Below, in pieces: positions 1-6,758 of a stretch of 16,535 bases of DNA. Below the pieces are notes generated by a model, which saw nothing but the letters and a program-made list of their open reading frames with translations, did not search any database and was not told the origin of the DNA. This DNA comes from Methanobacteriota archaeon (GTDB lineage Archaea > Halobacteriota > Methanomicrobia > Methanomicrobiales > Methanomicrobiaceae). The stretch covers positions 1 to 16,535 of the forward strand of contig JAEWWL010000072.1 in assembly GCA_023396365.1 (NCBI GenBank). The letters are read 5' to 3'. The stretch's first letter is position 1; every line of letters begins with the position of its first letter. The position numbers and the translations under genes are program-made.

Positions 1-7
1 TTTTAAT

Positions 8-313
8 TTATTTTTTCATCTTTTCAATCTCTTCTTCGACTTCGCCGAATCCTTCTTTGTAGAACTTCTCCTCATCAGGCGCAAGTTCGTATAAAAGTCT
101 TAAAAATTCGCCTGCATGAACTCTCTCTTCATCAGCAATATCAATTAGAACCTCTTTTGCAAGTTTGTTGTCAGTTGATTCCGCAAGCTGCATGTAAAGC
201 TGTATTGCCTCATATTCTGCTGAAACCATGAATCTTATTGCTCTTATCAGCTCTGCGTCTGTAAGTTTGCGATCATTTTTTAATCCTGAGAACGGATTTC
301 CAAAATCTGGCAT
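8..313 (-). CDS. Ferritin-like protein of the encapsulated-ferritin (EncFtn)/rubrerythrin type
   Basis: A 101-residue protein, too short for a four-helix ferritin but the right size for the two-helix encapsulin cargo ferritins, which form a ferroxidase site by pairing two subunits. The candidate iron ligands are visible: E33 in the first helix (AEYEA) and E63-x-x-H66 in the second (DEERVHAGEF), the pattern known for EncFtn. The end is acidic and lysine-rich, with no encapsulin-targeting peptide that I recognise. The ATG is preceded by GAGGTAA at a good distance, which supports the start. In Pyrococcus a very similar domain is fused to the encapsulin shell protein. Here it stands alone, so a shell gene could lie just beyond the left edge, downstream of this gene; that cannot be seen. 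It is divergent from the gene at 425, with palindromes between. Expected role: iron oxidation/storage or peroxide handling. The fold is well supported; the encapsulin link is inference. Confidence 0.8.
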   Translation of the reverse strand: MPDFGNPFSGLKNDRKLTDAELIRAIRFMVSAEYEAIQLYMQLAESTDNKLAKEVLIDIADEERVHAGEFLRLLYELAPDEEKFYKEGFGEVEEEIEKMKK

Positions 314-424
314 ATTTATTACCTCGTTTAATCTTTAGTAGTTCAAAATTGTATATAGGTTTTGGTTATGACCAAACCGGTTTAGTATTATACAAAACAT
401 ATATTTCCCAAGAGTCCGGTCAGT
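314..424. promoter_or_regulatory. Divergent promoter region with shared palindromic operator
   Basis: Two TATA-like boxes face outward. On the minus strand CCTATATAC (about 350-358) is positioned to start a transcript near 328, giving a short leader with a ribosome site for the ferritin-like gene. On the plus strand CATATATTT (about 399-407) lies about 25 bases before the ATG at 425, so that transcript may be leaderless. Between the boxes is a perfect 8-bp inverted repeat, GGTTTGGT (359-366) and ACCAAACC (371-378), overlapping a 10-bp palindrome AAACCGGTTT (374-383). A third half-site, GGTTTAGT, lies at 379-386. This looks like one operator serving both genes. The regulator is unknown. Confidence 0.6.
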
Positions 425-868
425 ATGAAAAGAAAAAGCCTTGACACACTAAAAGGCGACAGCCTTGAAGAGAAATTAAAAAATCTCGGTATTAAAGCCG
501 GAGAAGAGACTGACGTTATAGAGCTTGAAAAAATATCTTTCATTTATGGTCTTGAGGCAGTCCTTTATTTTGAGAGGGATCTTGCAGAAAATTCGACATA
601 TGAGAAGGATTTAATTGATTTTGCAGGAGAAGATGAGTTTGGAAGACCTTTCATCAATGCCGCAAGCTTTATAAAATTTGGAAAGGAGAATGACCCTTCG
701 TTTGAAAACCGCTTAAGTGAGTTTCCGCTTTTGATTAAAATAATCAGCTTTGGGGAGAGGGAAACAGAGGACGGTTCAAAAAAGAAATATATCAAGGGCC
801 TGATGCCGTTTCTTGATGAATTTGATGTTGACAAAGAGCCCGGACCTTTTGTCGGGGACGCCGCCTGA
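425..868 (+). CDS. Hypothetical protein, unrecognised
   Basis: A 147-residue protein I cannot place. It is soluble and highly charged, with no signal peptide, membrane segment, cysteines or obvious catalytic motif. The first 30 residues are rich in Lys/Glu and probably helical. The middle (about 33-50, IELEKISFIYGLEAVLYFE) and the 77-88 stretch look like a packed alpha/beta core. There is a very weak likeness to the N-terminal domain of archaeal tRNA-splicing endonucleases in the IELEKISFIYGLEAVLYF stretch, too weak to use as a call. The ATG lies about 25 bases after a TATA-like box, which supports this start. The stop is 10 bases from the end of the convergent trpF gene. It shares an operator-like region with the ferritin-like gene, the only functional hint: possible co-regulation with iron or oxidative stress. 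Confidence 0.7.
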   Translation: MKRKSLDTLKGDSLEEKLKNLGIKAGEETDVIELEKISFIYGLEAVLYFERDLAENSTYEKDLIDFAGEDEFGRPFINAASFIKFGKENDPSFENRLSEFPLLIKIISFGERETEDGSKKKYIKGLMPFLDEFDVDKEPGPFVGDAA

Positions 869-878
869 AAGATTTAAT

Positions 879-1487
879 TTAATTCCCAAAGCAATTCTCT
901 TTTAGCCTGACACCCGGAATTTTTCCACAGGCGCGTAAAAATTCCAAAACCTCAAAACGGTTCTTTACACCCGGCCTTTCCTCAACGCCGGTGCAGACAT
1001 CAACAGCATAGGGCTTTACCGAGTCGATTGCAAAGCTGACATTTGATGAATTAAGTCCGCCTGCAAGAATTACAGGAACAGTGGATTTTTTTACAATCTC
1101 TTTTGCATAAGACTGATTGTAAGGTTTATTCTCCCCGCAGCTTTCATCATAAATTACAGCATCGCAGTCATTTGGAATATTCTCAGGGCTTTTTATTACT
1201 CTGATAACACGGCCCGTGAAATTATCCGGAATTTTTAGATCTGTAGAAATCTGTATTGCATCAGGCTTTAGGGATATTATCTCTTCAAGCTCGCCGGCTG
1301 AGTTTGTATGCGTTACAACAACCTTAATGATGAACGGGCCGAGTGCGTCAAAAATTTCTTTTGCCTGCGCAATCGAAACATTTCTTTTTGATTCAGGAGA
1401 TATTACAACTCCGACTGCATCCGCACCTGCATTTTCTATGAAACGGGCGTCATTGGCTGTTGTAACCCCGCAGATTTTTACCCTCAA
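879..1487 (-). CDS. trpF: Phosphoribosylanthranilate isomerase
   Basis: Catalyses the Amadori rearrangement of N-(5-phosphoribosyl)anthranilate in tryptophan synthesis; a cytosolic (beta/alpha)8 barrel. The protein is 202 residues, normal for TrpF. The N-terminal KICG strand carries the catalytic cysteine (C6), and D114 in VIYDESCG is the likely general acid. The phosphate-binding half is visible as LAGGLNSSNV (141-150) and VDVCTGVEERPG (162-173), close to the family's DVSSGVE..PG. The start is TTG. It is chosen because AAAGGAGAG sits about 8 bases upstream and the protein then begins exactly at the conserved first strand. No other trp gene is in the window, so trpF is detached from any trp operon here. 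It is divergent from the exonuclease III gene and convergent with the unknown gene at 425. Confidence 0.93.
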   Translation of the reverse strand: MRVKICGVTTANDARFIENAGADAVGVVISPESKRNVSIAQAKEIFDALGPFIIKVVVTHTNSAGELEEIISLKPDAIQISTDLKIPDNFTGRVIRVIKSPENIPNDCDAVIYDESCGENKPYNQSYAKEIVKKSTVPVILAGGLNSSNVSFAIDSVKPYAVDVCTGVEERPGVKNRFEVLEFLRACGKIPGVRLKENCFGN

Positions 1488-1586
1488 AAAAATATCTCTC
1501 CTTTCATCTGTATCGTTCTTAATAGTTAATCATGATTTTTATTCCGGCTGTGCAAAAATTAAAAAAATTTGCAGAAAATAAGAGCA

Positions 1587-1596
1587 ATACTTATTT
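1587..1596 (+). promoter_or_regulatory. TATA-like box for the exonuclease III gene
   Basis: TACTTATTTT, about 35-40 bases before the ATG at 1628. A start site about 25 bases downstream gives a leader of roughly 15 bases. Position and composition only. Confidence 0.4.
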
Positions 1597-1627
1597 TTGA
1601 TGATAAACAACTAACACAAAGCATAAA

Positions 1628-2401
1628 ATGACTATTCAAAAGCTCATCTCATGGAATGTCAACGGCCTTAGGGCAGTAGCAAAAAAAGGGTTTTTGGAGT
1701 TTCTCAGCTCCGAATCGCCGGATGTTCTCTGCATTCAGGAGACAAAGGCGCACGAAGACCAGCTTTCATCAGAAATCAGGCATCCAAAAGGGTATTTTTC
1801 ATATTTTTCATCAGCTGAAAAAAAAGGATACAGCGGGGTTTGTGTGTATTCAAAAACAGAGCCCTTATCAGTAAAACAAGGATTTGGTGTCTCTGAGTTT
1901 GACAATGAAGGAAGAATTCTTATTTTAAAATACCCGGATTTTTATCTCTTCAATATCTATTTTCCAAACGGCAAAATGTCAGCGGACAGGCTTGACTACA
2001 AGATGAGATTTTATGATGAATGCTTAAAACAGGCGCTAAAGCTTAAAGAAGACGGAGAAAATGTAATCATATGCGGGGATGTAAACACTGCCCATAATGA
2101 AATTGATCTTGCAAGGCCATCTGAGAATTCAAAGGTTTCCGGTTTTTTGCCGGCTGAGAGGGAGTGGATTGACAGGCTTCTTAATGCCGGTTTTATCGAT
2201 ACATTCAGGATGTTTACAAAAGAGCCCGGGTATTACTCATGGTGGGATTTAAAGTCAGCCGCCCGCAACAGAAATGTCGGATGGAGAATAGATTATTTCT
2301 TTGCAAACACTGAGATGACAGATAATATTAAAAATTCAGCAATAATGCCGCATATTTACGGATCTGATCACTGCCCTGTTATGCTTGAGGTTGAGTTTTA
2401 A
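1628..2401 (+). CDS. xthA: Exonuclease III family AP endonuclease, Mth212-like
   Basis: A 257-residue DNA repair nuclease of the ExoIII/APE1 (endonuclease/exonuclease/phosphatase) fold. It cuts DNA at abasic sites and can remove 3' blocking groups. Catalytic residues are all present: N10 (SWNVNGLR), E38 (IQETK), D151 and N153 (GDVNTAHNEID), D222 (WRIDYFF), and D247/H248 (GSDHCP). The spacing matches the archaeal Mth212 enzyme of Methanothermobacter, which can also nick directly at deoxyuridine. From memory of that enzyme, W205 and a lysine at 125 are shared, while position 209 is Lys rather than Arg. Whether this protein has the uridine activity cannot be decided by reading. It starts at ATG after a short leader, is divergent from trpF, and is followed by an A-rich repeat region. 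Confidence 0.93.
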   Translation: MTIQKLISWNVNGLRAVAKKGFLEFLSSESPDVLCIQETKAHEDQLSSEIRHPKGYFSYFSSAEKKGYSGVCVYSKTEPLSVKQGFGVSEFDNEGRILILKYPDFYLFNIYFPNGKMSADRLDYKMRFYDECLKQALKLKEDGENVIICGDVNTAHNEIDLARPSENSKVSGFLPAEREWIDRLLNAGFIDTFRMFTKEPGYYSWWDLKSAARNRNVGWRIDYFFANTEMTDNIKNSAIMPHIYGSDHCPVMLEVEF

Positions 2402-2677
2402 AAAGATTTAAAATTACAAAAGGAGTAATTGAAAAAAATACATATTCATGCAATTGAAAAGTAAAAAAAAATGTAAAAATAAAAGGTGGAAAAAAATTTT
2501 AAAAATTTTAGAGAAAAATCAGCTAAAATATTGGTTGAAAAAATTGTAAATTATTAATTGAAAAAAATGTAAAATATTAGTTGAAAAAAATTTAAAAAAA
2601 TTAGTTGAAAAAATTTTAAAAATATTAATTGAAAAAATCAGCTAAAATATTAATCAAAAAATTAATTTTTTTCAGGT
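2402..2677. repeat. Degenerate A-rich tandem repeats between convergent genes
   Basis: A 276-base gap between the ends of the exonuclease III and aldolase genes, built mainly of decayed copies of a unit of about 23-25 bp: ATTARTTGAAAAAAATNTAAAAT-like. Copies begin near 2530, 2553, 2576, 2600 and 2622. A 19-base exact direct repeat (AAAAATCAGCTAAAATATT) occurs at 2514-2532 and 2633-2651. The minus strand therefore carries many T-runs just after the aldolase stop, so the block could act as a multi-site terminator for that gene. No gene is seen in it. Confidence 0.7.
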
Positions 2678-3595
2678 TTATTCGCCGTTGTATATCTTCA
2701 GAGCGGTTTTTACATCGGCATTGTCTATTGTAATTGCAGAAATTGCGTTGCACATCCTTACCGCCTCAGAAAGTGATTTCTGGTGGATGTTTCTTCCGGT
2801 GGCGTTTCCTGATGCCCCTCCTGTGTGAATCTGATCATAAAGCTGGGATAAGAACTTCTCGGCAGATGTGCTTGAGCCGCCCGCACAGACAAGCCCTGTA
2901 TTTCCGGCTGCAAGCGCTGCCTCTTTTAAAAGCTCTGCTGAGTTAAATCCCTCTTTTTTGGGTGCATTGACCTTTACAAAATCAGAACCGAGTGTTGCCG
3001 CAGCACCTGCTGCACCTGCAATAAGGTGCGGGTCTTTCTCATCACCGACAGCCTTTCCACGCGGATAAATCCACAATACAACCAAAAGTCCGCTCTGGTG
3101 CGCCTCCCAGATTATCCTTGCCGCCTCAGAAAGCATTATATCTTCATATTCGCTTCCAAGATAGATTGTATAGCCAACACCTGCGATTTTAAGCCCGGTG
3201 CTGTCTCTTAATTTTACAACCTGATCAACTGAATAAAGCTGGCGGCTTAGGGGATCTTTCTGCTCGGTCTTTACAAGATGCGTCTTTGAATTTAATTTTA
3301 CAAGGTATGAAACCTCAGGATACATTTTCCCATAGCGTGCAATGAGCCCAAGCTGTGCTGCAAAAACACCTATTCTGCTTTTTGATGCAATCCTGAAGAG
3401 ATGCTCCGGGTCAGCGTCATCAGAATGTATATCTTTTCCAAAAAAGTCATCGTTTAAGTGCTCAATTTTTTGATCACCGGCGAAAAGCATCAGCTTTTTG
3501 CTTTCATGAGTAATCATGCGGTAATTTTGGATATATGTGGATTTTGCAGATTCCGGAACATCTGCCGGAACTTCTATTTCATATACAACAGACAT
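2678..3595 (-). CDS. Class I (DhnA/DeoC-like) fructose-bisphosphate aldolase family protein
   Basis: A 305-residue TIM-barrel aldolase of the archaeal class I family, which forms a Schiff base with a lysine. Expected reaction: fructose-1,6-bisphosphate cleavage or synthesis in sugar metabolism. Related family members make aromatic amino acid precursors (ADH synthase), so the substrate is not certain. Numbering from the ATG at 3595: GDQKIEH (40-46) near the first strands; WIYPRG (175-180); K208 in SDFVKVNAP, the likely Schiff-base lysine; CAGGSS (237-242) and GGASGNATGRNIHQ (259-272), the phosphate-binding loops. An in-frame TTG seven codons upstream (3616) is possible, but it overlaps a TATA-like box whose expected start site falls on the ATG, so I chose the ATG. 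It is convergent with exonuclease III and divergent from the HTH-PAS gene. Confidence 0.88.
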   Translation of the reverse strand: MSVVYEIEVPADVPESAKSTYIQNYRMITHESKKLMLFAGDQKIEHLNDDFFGKDIHSDDADPEHLFRIASKSRIGVFAAQLGLIARYGKMYPEVSYLVKLNSKTHLVKTEQKDPLSRQLYSVDQVVKLRDSTGLKIAGVGYTIYLGSEYEDIMLSEAARIIWEAHQSGLLVVLWIYPRGKAVGDEKDPHLIAGAAGAAATLGSDFVKVNAPKKEGFNSAELLKEAALAAGNTGLVCAGGSSTSAEKFLSQLYDQIHTGGASGNATGRNIHQKSLSEAVRMCNAISAITIDNADVKTALKIYNGE

Positions 3596-3613
3596 ACTTA
3601 TTCGTCGGTTTTT

Positions 3614-3647
3614 CAAATAATAAATGTTGTCTGATGTAAGTCTGATG
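3614..3647 (-). promoter_or_regulatory. Aldolase gene promoter with paired direct repeat
   Basis: On the minus strand CATTTATTATTT (about 3615-3626) is a TATA-like box about 25 bases before the ATG at 3595, predicting a leaderless mRNA. Just upstream are two identical 8-mers, CATCAGAC on the minus strand (3629-3636 and 3640-3647), exactly 11 bp apart, so both face the same side of the helix. This is a plausible activator or repressor site. Confidence 0.5.
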
Positions 3648-3925
3648 CGTTTTTGTGCAGTCTTTTTTTGGCAGTATTTTTTCAGTCTGAATTTTTTTTT
3701 GAATATTTATGCAATTTTTTTAAGTTACTAAAATCCTTAGAGATAATCATTGCAAATATACATACCGGATTTTTAGTTTGCAAGCCAGAATTGCGCACAG
3801 GTAAAATCTATCAGATGCCAAAAGAATATATCCATGAAAAATTGCTGTTTTTTGATAAAGCAGAGGAATTTTAGAATTTTGCAGGTATACTATGCCCTTT
3901 AAATTTTTAAAATTATCATCGGTTA
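3648..3925. other. Gene-free intergenic stretch
   Basis: The rest of the gap between the divergent aldolase and HTH-PAS genes. It is T-rich (runs near 3661-3667 and 3690-3697). A 73-codon open frame from TTG at 3653 is phenylalanine-rich because of these runs and has no ribosome site; I do not count it as a gene. Nothing else is recognisable. Confidence 0.5.
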
Positions 3926-3935
3926 TTTAAATATA
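3926..3935 (+). promoter_or_regulatory. TATA-like box for the HTH-PAS gene
   Basis: TTTAAATATA, with a predicted start site near 3957 and a leader of about 20 bases before the ATG at 3978. No ribosome site is seen in that leader. Confidence 0.45.
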
Positions 3936-3977
3936 TCTAAGATAGATTCTTTTTCATTAAAAGATAAAAACAATATT

Positions 3978-4808
3978 ATGGGTGAAGACAGCAGGGATTT
4001 TTCAAGAATTCTTGAAGTATTAAAGGAAAATCCCAGGGGGATGTCGGTTAAGCAGATATCAGAGGCGATAGGAGTCAACAGAATTTCTGTCGGCCATTAT
4101 CTTGAAATAATGCTCCTGTTAGGGCAGGTTGATATGGAGTCCTACGGGCAGGCAAAGGTTTTTTACCAGTCCAAAAGAGTCCCGATGTTTGCAATGATGG
4201 ATTTTACATCGGATTATGTTTTATTTGTAACTGAAAACTGCCATATAATAAGGGCCAACAAAAAATTTGCAGAACTTGTAGATTTAAATAGCACCGATAT
4301 TGAAGGACTGGAATGCAGTGAAGTCTTTAAAAAGCTGGATATAAACATTAAAGATCATTTTGACAAGGCATCTGTGACAGAAGAGGTCAGCGGTGAAATT
4401 GCTGTCTGCAAAAACGGAAAAAAACTTTTTTTCAAAATAAAAATTCTTCCGACAGTGTACACCGAAGGATCTCCGGGATATACAATAATAATGGAAGATA
4501 TTACCGACATAAAAGTCTCAATGGAAGCACTGAAGGCAGGCGAGGCAAGGCTTAAAGAGCTTGTCCAGAGTATCGGAAAATTTCTTGGTGATATCGAGCA
4601 GCTTGAAAAATTAAACGCAGATATCAGAAACCCTCTTCAGACAATTGTCGGAATAACCGATCTTGAAGGCGGAAAGACAGCAGGAATTGTCTATAACCAG
4701 GCAATCCAGATTGACAATAAATTAAAAGAGATAGATATAGGCTGGAGAGAGGCTGAAAATATAAGAGAGTTTATTAAAAAATACATCCCGGCGGGTGAAA
4801 GCCGCTAA
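3978..4808 (+). CDS. Winged-helix/PAS regulatory protein with histidine-less H-box
   Basis: A 276-residue cytosolic protein with three parts. Residues 8-65 are a winged helix-turn-helix (recognition region about 24-46, VKQISEAIGVNRISVGHYLEIM). Residues 70-180 are a PAS sensor domain ending in the usual IMEDITDIK. Residues 183-272 are helical and resemble a histidine-kinase dimerisation domain. In that last part NADIRNPLQTIVG (213-225) matches the H-box consensus, but the phospho-acceptor histidine is replaced by A214, and no ATPase domain follows. It is therefore probably a one-component, ligand-sensing, DNA-binding dimer rather than a kinase. Such HTH-PAS proteins are common in Methanomicrobiales. 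Target genes and ligand are unknown. The coding end runs directly into a large T-rich repeat array. The start is ATG with no ribosome site. Confidence 0.85.
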   Translation: MGEDSRDFSRILEVLKENPRGMSVKQISEAIGVNRISVGHYLEIMLLLGQVDMESYGQAKVFYQSKRVPMFAMMDFTSDYVLFVTENCHIIRANKKFAELVDLNSTDIEGLECSEVFKKLDINIKDHFDKASVTEEVSGEIAVCKNGKKLFFKIKILPTVYTEGSPGYTIIMEDITDIKVSMEALKAGEARLKELVQSIGKFLGDIEQLEKLNADIRNPLQTIVGITDLEGGKTAGIVYNQAIQIDNKLKEIDIGWREAENIREFIKKYIPAGESR

Positions 4809-5150
4809 AATTACTTCTGTAAAAATTATTCTTTTGTAAATTTATTTTATGTCAAATTATTTTTTGTAAATTTATTTTTTGTCAAATTATTTTTTGTCAA
4901 ATTATTTTTTGTAAATTTATTTTTTGTAAATTTATTTTTTGTAAATTTATTTTTTGTAAATTTATTTTTTGTAAATTTATTTTTGTAAAATTATTTTTTT
5001 GTAAATTTATTTTTTGTAAAATTATTGTTTTGTAAAATTATTTTTTTGTAAATTTATTTTTTGTAAAATTATTGTTTTGTAAAATTATTGTTTTGTAAAA
5101 TTATTTTTTTGTAAAATTATTTTTTTGTAAAATTATTTTTTTGTAAAATT
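4809..5150 (+). repeat. About 22-copy tandem array of a 15-16 bp T-rich unit
   Basis: Fills the whole space between the stop codons of two convergent genes. The left half is mostly GTAAATTTATTTTTT (15 bp) with some GTCAAATTATTTTTT copies. The right half is mostly GTAAAATTATTTTTTT or GTAAAATTATTGTTTT (16 bp). I count 22 units starting GTAAA or GTCAA. Each ends in a run of T on the plus strand, so a transcript from the HTH-PAS gene meets a T-run about every 15 bases, the known archaeal termination signal. The minus strand is A-rich and gives no such signal for the F390 synthetase-like gene. That gene's TAA stop (5149-5151) lies inside the last unit. Confidence 0.9.
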
Positions 5151-6495
5151 ATCTTCTGTCAACAAGCCTTTTTGGCCTTCCCTTAATTTTTTGAAACTCA
5201 AGGCTTCCCTTTTTGGTGAAATTATACATAATTTTAAAGTATCCGTTTGTGTAGTCATCCAAAAGTCCGGGTTTTCTTTTAAAAATTGCTTCAGTAATAT
5301 TTCCCTCAACAAGCTTTTTATTGCATGTGGCAGGATCTGTGCATTCGATGCTGATTCGAAGAATTGTTTCATCATCCTCTCTTCCGCCGTATAAAAATGC
5401 CTCATAATCACCTGTTAAGTATTCCATGTTTTCCCTTTGAAATACTCCGCTTTCAATATCAATCCTGTTTAGCGTTGAACTTCCGGCAAATACCGTCTCA
5501 GACTCCCTCCACGGATTTTCAATTCTCATATGCGTTCTTTTGCAGTCGCATTCATCCCTGCTGATGACCTTTGTCACATCCTCGGTATCGTAGTTTATCA
5601 GAATTGTTCCTGCTCTTTCTCCTGGTGCAAGAAGTGTTGTAAGAACAATCCGCCCTTCTTTTCCATCCTCAACAAAATTTTTCATTGAAGCATCGTAAAG
5701 GTCCATATGAATCATATCTTCTGCCACATGCAGCCCCTGTCTTTTTTTGCACTCTCCGCACATCGTTCCTTCAGTGCTTCCGTAGGTATTGCATATTTCA
5801 ACATCCCATATTTCATCAAGATAATCCCTTGCCTCTGTGGCAAAACTTTCACCGCCGACAATAAGCTTTTTTATTCCGGATTCATGGGGATTTATGCCTT
5901 CACTTTTAAGTCTCTGCGCAAGATAAAGCAGTTTAAAGACACTTCCGACAATCGCAGTCGGGCGGTAGCTTTTGATAACCCGGACAGGAAACGTGCATTT
6001 GCCAACAGGAATTACTGAAAACCCGATTTTTTGTGCAGCAAGTGTCATTGTATTTGCACCGACATTCATCCCGTATGATGCACAGACAGCCATCCTGTCT
6101 CCTTTTCCAAGCCCCTGGGATACAAATATTCTTGCATACTTTTCCGCATACCGGTTCCAGTCATCCCATGTCAGAAAAAAGCTCTTTGGGGTTCCGCTTG
6201 TCCCGCTTGTTTCATGAATTGTGTATACATCCCTGCATGGGATGCTTTTAAACATGAATTTGTCAGTCACAGGAGGCTGGTTCTCCCTGATGACAGAGCC
6301 TGATATTACAGGAAGCTTTCTTAGATCCTCGTGATCCTTAATTTTTTTAGGGTTTATTTTATGCTCGTCAAACCATTTTTTATAAAACGGGGAATTTTCG
6401 GCGGCATACATCACAGTATATCTTATTCTTTCATCAATGAGCTCATCAAGACTTTTCCGGTCCATCTTTTCGATATCAGGGTTGAAATACTCCAT
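5149..6495 (-). CDS. ftsA: Coenzyme F390 synthetase-like adenylate-forming enzyme (PaaK family)
   Basis: A 448-residue member of the phenylacetate-CoA ligase branch of AMP-binding enzymes, most like methanogen coenzyme F390 synthetases, which attach AMP (or GMP) to coenzyme F420 when oxygen enters. Numbering from ATG 6495: P-loop TSGTSGTPKS (96-105), adenine-binding YGSTEGT (238-244), and a lysine-rich C-terminal lobe ending KGRPKRLVDRR. C246-x2-C249, H256 and C316-x-C318 could bind a metal (inference). An upstream GTG at 6510 adds five codons. I prefer ATG because the protein then begins MEYFNPDIE as I recall for homologues, and because a TATA-like box (6513-6523) is about 23 bases before it. 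Possible role: oxygen/redox signalling through F420. Distinguishing it from other PaaK-like ligases needs phylogeny. Confidence 0.82.
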   Translation of the reverse strand: MEYFNPDIEKMDRKSLDELIDERIRYTVMYAAENSPFYKKWFDEHKINPKKIKDHEDLRKLPVISGSVIRENQPPVTDKFMFKSIPCRDVYTIHETSGTSGTPKSFFLTWDDWNRYAEKYARIFVSQGLGKGDRMAVCASYGMNVGANTMTLAAQKIGFSVIPVGKCTFPVRVIKSYRPTAIVGSVFKLLYLAQRLKSEGINPHESGIKKLIVGGESFATEARDYLDEIWDVEICNTYGSTEGTMCGECKKRQGLHVAEDMIHMDLYDASMKNFVEDGKEGRIVLTTLLAPGERAGTILINYDTEDVTKVISRDECDCKRTHMRIENPWRESETVFAGSSTLNRIDIESGVFQRENMEYLTGDYEAFLYGGREDDETILRISIECTDPATCNKKLVEGNITEAIFKRKPGLLDDYTNGYFKIMYNFTKKGSLEFQKIKGRPKRLVDRR

Positions 6496-6512
6496 AAATT
6501 CATGCACCACAG

Positions 6513-6578
6513 AATTTTATGCTGATTTTTAGAATTTTTTTGTCATCGGTTTTGGCAAAAATTTAATCTCAGCCAAAA
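6513..6578 (-). promoter_or_regulatory. Promoter and possible operator of the F390 synthetase-like gene
   Basis: On the minus strand GCATAAAATTC (6513-6523) is a TATA-like box close to the ATG at 6495. Upstream is a 7-bp inverted repeat, TTTTGGC (6550-6556) and GCCAAAA (6572-6578), with half-site centres 22 bp (two helical turns) apart, a fair operator candidate. The remaining gap to 6758 shows nothing I recognise. Confidence 0.4.
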
Positions 6579-6758
6579 ATATCTGACCTGAATTTATTGA
6601 AGAAGTCTAAACAGTTATAGTTTGCGCCTCTTGCAATACTGCTAATTACAATCAGTTTTCAGATTATTCTAAAATTTCTGCATCCTGTGTTTAATGCGGG
6701 GGGTGACATCTTTTAAATCAGGTAAATTTTTGGCATCATAATTCATACAGTAGAGAGA

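Noticed and set aside
2402..2677. CRISPR array or IS remnant
   Set aside because: Repeats are degenerate and adjoining, with no spacers, terminal inverted repeats or transposase fragment.
3653..3874. 73-codon open frame in the aldolase/HTH-PAS gap
   Set aside because: Phenylalanine content comes from T-runs, the TTG start has no ribosome site, and no motif is seen. The last 30 residues look faintly protein-like, so a gene remnant cannot be fully excluded.
4809..5150. CRISPR array
   Set aside because: Units are 15-16 bp and directly adjoining with no unique spacers, so this is a simple tandem array.
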